43,900 nt of DNA from assembly GCA_023245765.1 (NCBI GenBank), contig JAHFJP010000007.1, positions 1 through 43,900 of the forward strand. Direction: 5' to 3'. A program made the position numbers and the translations under genes. How positions within the stretch are numbered: position 1 is the first letter of the stretch; each line of letters opens with the position of its first letter. The notes beneath the pieces were generated by a model, which did no database searches, was not told the origin of the DNA, and was given only the letters and a program-made list of their open reading frames with translations. This DNA is from Candidatus Peribacteria bacterium (GTDB lineage Bacteria > Patescibacteriota > Gracilibacteria > Peribacterales > Peribacteraceae). Positions 34,563 through 42,815 of this stretch are shown here, one piece after another.

Positions 34563-36989
34563 TTAAGAATTGTGAATGTGTTTCACTCCGAAGAGTTCCG
34601 GTCGTTCCGCGAATGAAGTCTCTGCCAGCCTCCTGAGCAGCCACCGCGTCACCGTCACCGCCGTGAAGAGCGAGAGCAGCACACCCATGCCGAGCGTCAC
34701 CGCGAAGCCGCGGACGATGGAGGAGCCTGCCATGAAGAGAATCGTGCAGGTGATGAGTGTCGCAATGTTGCCGTCCCGGATGGCCGGCCATGCATGCTTG
34801 AAGCTGGTTTCGATTGCGGTCTTCACGAGTTTGCCTTTGCGAAGCTCTTCCTTCATCCGTTCGAATACGAGCACGTTGGCGTCCACCGCCATACCGATGC
34901 TCAGTATGATGCCGGCCATGCCCGCGAGGGTGAGAACGATGTAGTTGCTGGTGACGAGGAGCAGCGGGAGCTTGAGAATCGCAAAGAGCAGGACCGCGTA
35001 GAAGCCAAGAGCGAGATCGGCCATCACGCCCAGGATGCGGTACATGACGATCATGTACACCATGAGGATCAGCGTTCCGAGGAGGGCGGCGAGGAGCGAG
35101 GTATGGAGAGCTGCGGCGCCGAGCGTCGCTTCCACCGTGTACTGACCGACCAGGTAAATGGGCGCCGGGATGGCTCCGGTATTGAGGTCCTGGGCGAGCA
35201 TGCGCGCTTCGTCGAAGTCGCCGCTCCCCGTGATCACCGCAATCCCTCCGGCGATCTCCTGCTGCACGCGGGGGGCCGAGATCATCTCGCCGCCGACGAA
35301 GATCGCAATCTGCTTGCCGATGTTGCGCTTGGTGAGCTCTTGGAAGAGCTTGCCGCCTTCGGCATCGAAGATGATCTGCACCACGGGGATATTCGTGACC
35401 GAATCCGCGGTAACGTTCGCCGCGCGGAAGTGCTTGCCATCGAGCGCGGTATCCTTCCAGCCCGTTGGCTCCAGAGAGAAGAAGAGCAGGCGCAGTGTCA
35501 CGGCGGGCTCACTCGTCGTCACCTGTCCGCCTTGCAGGCGTGCGGCGATCTCCGTAGCGCGCTTTTCGCTGTCTGCACCGGAAATAATCAGCTCGTCGTA
35601 CGTGGCGGTGTCGGGAGTCACGGTCACGGCTTTATCAAGACGGATAATGTGGTAGCCGAACTGTGTTTCGACGATGCCGGTGATCTCGCCGGGCTTTTTG
35701 AGAGCGAAGACGGCTTCTTCAAACGCGGGAGCCATCACGCCGCGGCCGAAGGATCCCAGGCTGCCGCCGTCACTCTTCGACGGACCGTCGGACTGCGCGC
35801 GCGCGAGCTGCGCAAAATTTGCGCCATGGTCGAGTTCGGCCTTGAGGCTCGTAGCCTTCTGCAACGCCTGCTCCTTTGTTCTGGTGATGGAGGACTCCGC
35901 ACCCGATGCCCCCGCGTAACTGACCAGAATATGACTTGCGGCAAGCTGCTCGCCACCGTGTATGAAAGAATTCAAGAAAACAATGCGCGAGACAGCATCG
36001 GTCTGGACCTGCTTGAGTGATCCCGGCTGAATGCTGCGGAGGACCGCTGCAACGCGCGTGTCGACGCCGGCATCGATCTGTGCCTTCTCGTGATGGGCGG
36101 TTGTGGTTGCTGCTTCCGTCTTCGCGAGGAGTGCGAATGCCCGGGTCGCTTCGCTCACGATACGACCGGTCTCCGTGGGTCCGCGAAGAACTTCAGCCAG
36201 AAAAATCCCCGGAACCTGCTTCTCGGTCATGCTGCCATCGGCGTTCTGTTTGGGTTGCGCGATGCTGCCGTCGTGGAGCACCACTTTGCCCGGCTGCATG
36301 GTCCAGAGGTCCTCAAGACCTTTGGGAACCTGGTCACGGAACAGTGTCTTGCTCGGCTGGAACGCCACGCCGAGCTCACTGCCCATATCCTGGCCTTCCT
36401 TCACCAGCGTCGAACCGCTCTCGGTGATCCGCCGCAGCGTCGTCTGCGCCTTGAGTCGTACTCCTTTGGTGTACTCGGCGGTGACTTCGGTGAACGGCTC
36501 TTTGAATTCCAGTTGGATGGTTTTGCCGACGACTTTGATGCACTCCTGCACATCGACGACGCCGGGACATTCCACGAGCAGGTGGCGCTCATTACCGACG
36601 TATGACGGCGTGATCGTCGCTTCACTGACGCCCAGCGAGTTGATGCGGCGTTCGAGAACGGTGCGGATGGCCTCGACGAGATTGGTCTGCTGTTCGGTGA
36701 TGCTCTGCTTCTGCGCGCGCGCGAGGTTCACGTCCTGCGCCGACGCGCCGCTCTTTTCCAGTCGTGCGATTTCGGCGTTGATATCGTCGAGCTGTTTATA
36801 GATTTCTTCCTCCGAAATACGGAAATCGAGCTGCGTTCCTCCGGCCAGGTCCAGTCCCAGGTGGAGCGCGGGGCTGCGGAGGAATCCCGGCGCCCAGGAT
36901 TTCCACTGCTGCGGCGCGACGATGAACATCGCCAGCACGCCGACGGCGGCAACGACGAGGGGCCAGGTGAGGGAACGCTTTTGGGCCAT
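34563..36989 (-). CDS. secD: protein translocase subunit SecD with inserted PpiC-type (parvulin) domain
   Basis: LHLGLDLAGGTQLDFRI, RRINSLGVSEATITPS, LVECPGVVD, WKDTALDGKHFRAANV, P1 head VVQIIFDAEGGKLFQELTKRNIGKQIAIFVGGEMISAPRVQQEIAGG, GMAGIILSIGMAVDANVLVFERMKEEL; parvulin ASHILVSY...FAQLARAQSDGPSKSDGGSLGSFGRGVMAPAFEEAVFALKKPGEITGIVETQFGYHIIRLDKA. Confidence 0.93.
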   Translation of the reverse strand: MAQKRSLTWPLVVAAVGVLAMFIVAPQQWKSWAPGFLRSPALHLGLDLAGGTQLDFRISEEEIYKQLDDINAEIARLEKSGASAQDVNLARAQKQSITEQQTNLVEAIRTVLERRINSLGVSEATITPSYVGNERHLLVECPGVVDVQECIKVVGKTIQLEFKEPFTEVTAEYTKGVRLKAQTTLRRITESGSTLVKEGQDMGSELGVAFQPSKTLFRDQVPKGLEDLWTMQPGKVVLHDGSIAQPKQNADGSMTEKQVPGIFLAEVLRGPTETGRIVSEATRAFALLAKTEAATTTAHHEKAQIDAGVDTRVAAVLRSIQPGSLKQVQTDAVSRIVFLNSFIHGGEQLAASHILVSYAGASGAESSITRTKEQALQKATSLKAELDHGANFAQLARAQSDGPSKSDGGSLGSFGRGVMAPAFEEAVFALKKPGEITGIVETQFGYHIIRLDKAVTVTPDTATYDELIISGADSEKRATEIAARLQGGQVTTSEPAVTLRLLFFSLEPTGWKDTALDGKHFRAANVTADSVTNIPVVQIIFDAEGGKLFQELTKRNIGKQIAIFVGGEMISAPRVQQEIAGGIAVITGSGDFDEARMLAQDLNTGAIPAPIYLVGQYTVEATLGAAALHTSLLAALLGTLILMVYMIVMYRILGVMADLALGFYAVLLFAILKLPLLLVTSNYIVLTLAGMAGIILSIGMAVDANVLVFERMKEELRKGKLVKTAIETSFKHAWPAIRDGNIATLITCTILFMAGSSIVRGFAVTLGMGVLLSLFTAVTVTRWLLRRLAETSFAERPELFGVKHIHNS

Positions 36990-37116
36990 AGGGGATCACA
37001 AGATCCGGGGAAGGATAGCAACACGAAGTCACAATTCATAGACTGAAAGGAACAGGGAAAAATGTACTATCTGTCGATTTGAGCCAATCTTCGCTCTCGC
37101 GCGTCGAAGACGCACA

Positions 37117-37782
37117 TTAGGGTGCCGGCGTGAACTTCACGTGCAATCCCACATTGACGTCATCCGCGAACGCGGCGGCCAGGGCGCCATTCGGGATGCC
37201 TTCAATCGAAATCGAGGTTTGCTTGTCGGTGGCATCAATCGTTTTTTTACTCATCAGCTGACCCCGGACGAAGATACCGATCACGCTGCCGCGGTTTTTG
37301 GCGAACATGTCCTTGAGGAGCGCCTCACCCTCCTTGGTGAACTGAATGACGACGGCGCCCTGCTCGGCACCCGTCACCTTCGTTATGCCGGCCGTGATCC
37401 AGTCGACGTGCTTCGTGACGATGCCCGTCTCCTTGAATTCGCCATACTTTTCGCTGATGAGATCGCCCTGTCCGGAATCCACCTGCTTCATGATCGCCAT
37501 GGTGAATGGGACGGCGAGGGAGTCCTGCAGAAGCTTTGCCATTTCCTCGTCCCCGACCGTCACGTCCAACATTGTCGCATCGCCGTCTTTGCGAACGCTT
37601 TGGGCAATGAGCTTCTTCTCCTTTGCCAGCACTCGCCCTTCGATGGTGCGCTGAACGGCTTCCGTGAGCTTGGTCACCCGCTCAGCATCTTTCGTATCGA
37701 ATGTCAGCGAAAAGCGAACAGTTTTCCCTCCGCAGGCGGTGAGGAGGAGCGTGAGGGCGAGGGCGGAGAGGAGTTTCTTCAT
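37117..37782 (-). CDS. lipoprotein resembling a free SecD P1 (extracytoplasmic) domain
   Basis: Lipobox LLLTACGG; GAVVIQFTKEGEALLKDMFAKNRGSVIGIFVRGQLMSKKTIDATDKQTSISIEG parallels the SecD P1 head. Confidence 0.65.
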   Translation of the reverse strand: MKKLLSALALTLLLTACGGKTVRFSLTFDTKDAERVTKLTEAVQRTIEGRVLAKEKKLIAQSVRKDGDATMLDVTVGDEEMAKLLQDSLAVPFTMAIMKQVDSGQGDLISEKYGEFKETGIVTKHVDWITAGITKVTGAEQGAVVIQFTKEGEALLKDMFAKNRGSVIGIFVRGQLMSKKTIDATDKQTSISIEGIPNGALAAAFADDVNVGLHVKFTPAP

Positions 37783-37809
37783 ACGTTGCCGCCGAGTATG
37801 CCCCTGTTG

Positions 37810-38763
37810 TCATCCGTCGACAATCAATTTCGTCCCGGTCCGGAGCATTTGTTTCCGCAAATCAATTCCCTGAAGTATGCAACCATCGTCGATCACGCAG
37901 TCGCGCAGCGTGCAGTCGCGGATCGTCACATTGTCGAAGATCATGCAGTCGGTCAGTTCGCTCCGCTCAATCATGCAATTGCGCCCGACCGTGACACTCC
38001 CGCGTACGGTTGTCTCCTTTATTGTCGCGTCCGGATCGACCAGCGCCTGTTCCCCAATCAATTCCCTGTGCGCGTGCAGGTAACTTCCGAATGAACCGAT
38101 GTCCATCCATGGCTCCGAAAAGATGAAGCAGTCGACGGTCATGTTTCTGTGCAAAAATTCCTCAAAAATTCCCCCGAGGTTGTCGGGCTTCACTTTCGCG
38201 AATTCCATCAGGACCGGGAGGGCGGACTTGGGGATGATCACGCAGCCGGTGCTGACCAAGGTGGAGCTTGGAGACTTGGGTTTCTCTTCAAATCCCGTGA
38301 CCCGTGTTCCTTCTCCTTTTATGACGACGCCAAATGCCTTCGCTCTCTCCAGATCTCCCACGTCATGGGCAGCCAGCAGGGGATTTCCGCTGAAGGCTTT
38401 CAGAAATGTCTCCATCGAGAATCCCAGGTAGTTATCTCCCGTCAGGATCAGCAGATCATCATCAATGCTCTCCGCCCTCACCCACTCGGCGATCGAGCCG
38501 AGCGCGCCGAGTTTGTGGTCGTCACGACTGGTGCCTTCAACCACGAGTTCCATTCCTGAACGCTGCAGACCGTCGAGCCACTGTTTAAATCCATCCGCAA
38601 ATGCGGCATTGGTACTCACAGTGATCGGCATGCCGGACGGAATCTTCTCGATCAAATGCGTGATGATGGGTTTGCCGGCCAAGGGGAGCAGCGGTTTGGC
38701 CCGCTTTTCCGTCAACGGCCACAAACGAGTGGCGAAACCGCCGGCGAGGATAAAAGCATGCAT
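37810..38763 (-). CDS. NDP-sugar nucleotidyltransferase with C-terminal left-handed beta-helix repeats
   Basis: MHAFILAGGFATRLWPLTEKRAKPLLPLAGKPII; TGDNYLGF; hexapeptide-like C-terminus. Confidence 0.88.
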   Translation of the reverse strand: MHAFILAGGFATRLWPLTEKRAKPLLPLAGKPIITHLIEKIPSGMPITVSTNAAFADGFKQWLDGLQRSGMELVVEGTSRDDHKLGALGSIAEWVRAESIDDDLLILTGDNYLGFSMETFLKAFSGNPLLAAHDVGDLERAKAFGVVIKGEGTRVTGFEEKPKSPSSTLVSTGCVIIPKSALPVLMEFAKVKPDNLGGIFEEFLHRNMTVDCFIFSEPWMDIGSFGSYLHAHRELIGEQALVDPDATIKETTVRGSVTVGRNCMIERSELTDCMIFDNVTIRDCTLRDCVIDDGCILQGIDLRKQMLRTGTKLIVDG

Positions 38764-38869
38764 GAGGAAACCGAGGAAACCGAGGCAACCGACGAAACCG
38801 AGGATGCCTCGTTGAAAGTATACTCTTCGGTTTCCTCGGATTCATCGGTTGCGTCGGTTGCGTTCACCT
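38764..38869. repeat. inverted array of 9-nt unit (GAGGAAACC)n / (TCGGTTNCN)n
   Basis: GAGGAAACC GAGGAAACC GAGGCAACC GACGAAACC ... TCGGTTTCC TCGGATTCA TCGGTTGCG TCGGTTGCG. Confidence 0.8.
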
Positions 38870-39667
38870 GAAGAACCAATTCCACCACCCGCTCTCCGGA
38901 CTCACCACCGTCACCGCCTTCCCCTCCAGACTCTCTACGCGCTCATCGCGCTCGACGATCCCCATGACCGAGGGCAGCAGCATGTACGTGATGCCCCGCG
39001 CGCGGCAGGCACTCAATAAATTGATCGATTGTTCCAGGTCGCTGCACTGGATGATGTGCGTGATTCGGAATTCCCGGAGAATCTCCTCAAGCTTGTCGAG
39101 CTTGCCTTTGACCGGGACACCGGCGATCTCCCTCTCTTTGATCCCTGACGCGTCGAGGATCGCGACGGGCTTGAGGACGCTTTGGCGCTTCTGGAGGAGG
39201 TCGATGAGGTGCCGTGACTCGCGCGTGACCCCAACGATCAGCGTTGGAAAACTCGGCAACCCGCTTCGCAACGTCATGCGCATCAGCAGTCCAAAGACCA
39301 TGTGCCAGGCCCACGTCGCGAATGCGCTCAGCACGAATGCCGTGAGCAGAAGTTCACGACTGAAGACCCGCTGGAAGAGGAAGAAGTACACGGTCGTCAC
39401 AAGCGCGACACCGAGGATTGCGGCACATCCGATGTAGGCCGCATTGCGCGGTGTTCTCTGCCGTCGCGTGAGGCTGAACGTTCGTGTGATCACGAGTCCC
39501 GCGAGCCACGGAACGCCGCTCAGTGCCACCGCGGTCATGAAGTTACGGAAGGGGAGATCACTGCTGAGGATCCACCCGACCCGTTGGAAATAGGCAAATG
39601 CATACACGCCCAGAAAGAGGAGGTAGTCGGTTGCGAGCCAGAGAAAGAGGAGGAGGGGGCGGCGCAT
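38864..39667 (-). CDS. membrane protein resembling the N-terminal (CoA_binding_3-type) half of polyprenyl glycosylphosphotransferases, without catalytic domain
   Basis: TM helices, then LPSFPTLIVGVTRESRHLIDLLQ...IAGVPVKGKLDKLEEILREFRITHIIQCSD; ends SPESGWWNWFFR. Confidence 0.65.
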   Translation of the reverse strand: MRRPLLLFLWLATDYLLFLGVYAFAYFQRVGWILSSDLPFRNFMTAVALSGVPWLAGLVITRTFSLTRRQRTPRNAAYIGCAAILGVALVTTVYFFLFQRVFSRELLLTAFVLSAFATWAWHMVFGLLMRMTLRSGLPSFPTLIVGVTRESRHLIDLLQKRQSVLKPVAILDASGIKEREIAGVPVKGKLDKLEEILREFRITHIIQCSDLEQSINLLSACRARGITYMLLPSVMGIVERDERVESLEGKAVTVVSPESGWWNWFFR

Positions 39668-39670
39668 GGG

Positions 39671-39764
39671 ATTAGAGTATTAGAATATTAGAATATTAGG
39701 AATAACGGGTGGAGGCTGCACAAAATCGTAGTCCTAGTATTCTATTACTCTAGTATTCTTTCTT
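39671..39764. repeat. inverted array of 8-nt unit (TATTAGAA)n / (TAGTATTC)n
   Basis: ATTAGAGTATTAGAATATTAGAATATTAGG ... CTAGTATTCTATTACTCTAGTATTC. Confidence 0.75.
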
Positions 39765-39779
39765 ATCATCTCAACAAAC

Positions 39780-40772
39780 TCATTGTGCTATCCACTGGAA
39801 TCCCAGCTTGGTGGCATCCCACGCGATCTTGCCATCCCAGGGTGTGCCCTCGGCGACCGCGTCTTTCTTCGGCATGTACTTCTCGAGCCACGCGAGCTTC
39901 TTGGCGAGGATGGAGCTCTTCTCGGCTCGCACGCGGAACGCGTGCTCCTGGGTCATGTAGTAGGTGACGCTCTCGGCGAGGTCTTCGAAGTTATCGGCCT
40001 GGTAGGCGTAGCCCGTGACAAACTGGCGGCGGACAGCGGTGGATTTTCGCGTCTTGTCGTTCTCCCACGAAATTTTGTAGAACTCCACGCTCGGATCGTC
40101 GTTGTAGATCACATCCTCTCCGTCGCGGAAGGCGCTTGCTCCGCTCTTTTCATCACCTGTGAGGCACGTGATATCCCGGAAGTGGCCGAGACCTTCGTGC
40201 ATCAGGAGGCCGATGAATTCCTGATCCGGCACTGTTCCCGAGACGAGGATAACACCACGGCCGGCGAGGCCGCGGTGCTTGGGGTTATCGTAGAGAACGC
40301 TGAATGTCTGAAGTTTTTCCAGGCATGCCGGATCGAGCAGACTCAAGACTGCCTCGGCGAGCGGGCGCTGTGCCTCGTGAATGCCGGACTGATCGAGGAT
40401 CGTCTGCAGACGGGTTTTCGTCGCGGGAATTTCCATCAGTAGGGGTTGTTCGTCCCTCGGCACGGCTCGAGACAGGCCGTCATTCACAGGTGTCGCCATC
40501 ACCGTCTCCTTGACCGGCCGCACGCGCACCTGGTGGCGACGAGGGCCGTAGATCACACGAGCGGCCAAATCTGTCCGTGGGAAGGGCAGAGCATGCTCTG
40601 CCCCTACAGTACCGTTGCTTGCAGCCGAACGAAGTTGTGCTACACTGGTAGGCAGACACAGTGCAACAGAGAAGATTGTCACGAAGAGGATCAAAGCCAA
40701 TGGTTGGAGAGCGTTCTTCTGCACGTGTTTCCCGAAGTGGTACTTTATATCATATTTATCTTTAGATGTCAA
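39780..40772 (-). CDS. putative secreted protein, possible metallopeptidase-like
   Basis: Signal-like LALILFVTIFSVALCLPTSVAQ; MHEGLGHFRDI and downstream FEDLAESVTYYM. Confidence 0.5.
   Translation of the reverse strand: MTSKDKYDIKYHFGKHVQKNALQPLALILFVTIFSVALCLPTSVAQLRSAASNGTVGAEHALPFPRTDLAARVIYGPRRHQVRVRPVKETVMATPVNDGLSRAVPRDEQPLLMEIPATKTRLQTILDQSGIHEAQRPLAEAVLSLLDPACLEKLQTFSVLYDNPKHRGLAGRGVILVSGTVPDQEFIGLLMHEGLGHFRDITCLTGDEKSGASAFRDGEDVIYNDDPSVEFYKISWENDKTRKSTAVRRQFVTGYAYQADNFEDLAESVTYYMTQEHAFRVRAEKSSILAKKLAWLEKYMPKKDAVAEGTPWDGKIAWDATKLGFQWIAQ
40584..40608. repeat. perfect palindrome GGGCAGAGCATGCTCTGCCC(CTAC) in frame inside CDS 39780..40772
   Basis: 20-bp perfect palindrome 40584-40603; encodes TVGAEHALPFP. 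Confidence 0.85.
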
Positions 40773-42184
40773 TCCCCGTCACTATAGAGAAACTCACCTT
40801 CGGAGGTGCAGGTTTGACCCATGTCGATGGTTTAACCGTGTTCGTCCCGGACACGATTCCGGGCCAGCAGGTGGAGATCGAAATTACCAAAAAGAAGGAC
40901 ACGTTTGCGGAAGCGAAGGTCGTCAAGGTTCTGCGCCGCGCCAAGGACGAAATTCCCGCGCGCTGCACGCACTTTCACGACTGCGGCGGATGCATCTGGC
41001 AGAATCTCCCGTACGACAAGCAGATCAGTTATAAGGAGGACATCGTCCGCGAGACACTCACGCACCTTACACCGGTGGACGAAGAGCAACGCAAACAACT
41101 CGCCGGCCGCGTGATCAACATCGTTCCGAGTCCGCAGATCTACCACTATCGCAACAAACTCGAGTTCAGCTTTGGATACCAGTCGATGCGCACCGAGGAA
41201 AAAGCCGGCCGGCGTCTCTACTTCGACGAAGGACCGAGCATCGGGTTCCATCAGCCGGGTCAATGGTCCACGATTCTGCCGATCACCGAGTGTCACCTCT
41301 ACGACGAGCAGGTGGGGGTGCTCCTCGCCGACGTCAAACGCTTCATGGAGCAGACGCGGCTCCCGGTGTTCAATCCCAAAACAAACAAAGGAATGCTTCG
41401 CAATCTCCTCCTGCGCCGCGGCGTCCACACCGGCGAGCAGATGATCTGCTTTTTGCTCCACGCGCGGAAAAAAGAACTCGAGCCGCTCTTCCAACAGTTC
41501 CTCCGTGCGTTCGGCGGGCGCCCGCACCTCGCGTCGCTCCTCATCGTCGAACATATGGGCCTCCACGAGAAGCCGGAGTTCCCCAAAGTCCACACGCTCA
41601 TCGGCAAGCCCACCATCACCGAGCGGCTCTTTGATCTCAGCTTCGAAATCTCGCCGTTTTCGTTCTTTCAGACCAACACGCTCGCAGCCGAAAAACTCTA
41701 CACCGCGATCGCGCAGGCTGCAGCACTGACAAGCCGCGATACCGTGCTCGATGCCTACTGCGGCATGGGCACGATCGGGCAATATCTGGCGCGGTTTTGT
41801 CAGAGAGTCGTCGGCGTCGAGAGCCATCCTTCCGCGGTTGATGATGCGCTCAAGAGCGCGGGCCGCAATCGCATCGGCAACATCAGTTTCTATAAAGGAC
41901 GAGCCGAGCAGGTGCTCCTCGATCAGCTCAAACCCGGGGGCAAATACAAATTCGATGTCGTCGTGCTCGATCCCCCCCGCGCGGGGCTCCATCCCAAAGC
42001 CCGCGATGCGGTTCTCGCGCATCAACCGGAGAAGATCGTCTACGTCTCGTGCAACACCGCGACGTTCGCACGCGATCTCGGGGAGTTCTTAAAGGGAGGG
42101 TATGACCTCAGGACAATCCAGCCCGTCGATCTGTTCCCGCATACAGCACATATTGAGACGGTGGCGTTGTTACAGAAAAAGTAA
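40766..42184 (+). CDS. 23S rRNA (uracil-C5)-methyltransferase, RlmD/TrmA family
   Basis: TRAM-like N-terminus; CTHFHDCGGCIWQNLPYDKQ; SFFQTNTLAAEKLY; VLDAYCGMGTIGQYLA; VVLDPPRAGLHPKA; IVYVSCNTATFARDL. Confidence 0.93.
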   Translation: MSIPVTIEKLTFGGAGLTHVDGLTVFVPDTIPGQQVEIEITKKKDTFAEAKVVKVLRRAKDEIPARCTHFHDCGGCIWQNLPYDKQISYKEDIVRETLTHLTPVDEEQRKQLAGRVINIVPSPQIYHYRNKLEFSFGYQSMRTEEKAGRRLYFDEGPSIGFHQPGQWSTILPITECHLYDEQVGVLLADVKRFMEQTRLPVFNPKTNKGMLRNLLLRRGVHTGEQMICFLLHARKKELEPLFQQFLRAFGGRPHLASLLIVEHMGLHEKPEFPKVHTLIGKPTITERLFDLSFEISPFSFFQTNTLAAEKLYTAIAQAAALTSRDTVLDAYCGMGTIGQYLARFCQRVVGVESHPSAVDDALKSAGRNRIGNISFYKGRAEQVLLDQLKPGGKYKFDVVVLDPPRAGLHPKARDAVLAHQPEKIVYVSCNTATFARDLGEFLKGGYDLRTIQPVDLFPHTAHIETVALLQKK

Positions 42185-42283
42185 CCGAAGAATCCGACGG
42201 AACCGAGGGAACCGAGGATTCTTTACTTTTCCAAAAACCAATCCTCGGTTGCTTCGGTTTCTTCGGTTACGTCGGTTTCCTTC
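42181..42283. repeat. inverted array of 9-nt unit (GGAACCGAG)n / (CTTCGGTTN)n
   Basis: GTAACCGAAGAATCCGACGGAACCGAGGGAACCGAGGATT ... AATCCTCGGTTGCTTCGGTTTCTTCGGTTACGTCGGTTTCC. Confidence 0.8.
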
Positions 42284-42298
42284 CGCTAGGATTCTTCC

Positions 42299-42763
42299 GT
42301 GCAAAAGATCACTCTCCTGACCGTCGGCCGCATCAAGTCTTCGTGGATCGCGAACGGATGTTCTGAATTCACCGAACGTCTCCGTCCGGCCGTCAAACTG
42401 ACCATCACCGAAATCCCTCCCAGCCGCCAAAAAGATCCTGAGAAGCAGCGGCAAGAAGAGAGTGAACAGATTCTCCATGCATTGGAGAAGGAACGCGGGG
42501 ATATTTTTCTGCTGGATGAGAACGGCGGGCACATGACGTCCAAACAGTTCAGCGTGTTCCTCAGCAAAGCTGAAGATATGGGTATTCCCCTCACGTTCAT
42601 CCTCGGTGGCGCGTATGGCGTCAGTGAGCAGGTGAAGAGTGTCGCGCGTGGAAGCATCCAGCTCAGCGATATGACGCTGACCCATGAGATGGCGAGGCTG
42701 TTCCTTCTGGAGCAGCTGTACCGGGCAGTCGAAATCAAAAAGGGAAGCGGGTATCACCATTGA
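42299..42763 (+). CDS. rlmH: 23S rRNA (pseudouridine1915-N3)-methyltransferase RlmH
   Basis: ITLLTVGRIKSSW, IFLLDENGGHMTSKQFS, FILGGAYGVSEQV, LTHEMARLFLLEQLYRAVEIKKGSGYHH. Confidence 0.93.
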   Translation: MQKITLLTVGRIKSSWIANGCSEFTERLRPAVKLTITEIPPSRQKDPEKQRQEESEQILHALEKERGDIFLLDENGGHMTSKQFSVFLSKAEDMGIPLTFILGGAYGVSEQVKSVARGSIQLSDMTLTHEMARLFLLEQLYRAVEIKKGSGYHH

Positions 42764-42815
42764 AGATCGGCCCTGAACATTGCCGAATGCAGGAAAAAGT
42801 GTATAAATATCTGCT

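Noticed and set aside
34794-36020. 408-aa plus-strand ORF antisense to secD
   Set aside because: No recognisable motif, Asp/His/Gly-rich antisense composition; secD is strongly supported on the other strand.
40832-42025. 397-aa minus-strand ORF antisense to the RlmD/TrmA-family gene
   Set aside because: Shadow ORF from GC-rich codon positions; the plus-strand protein has clear family motifs.
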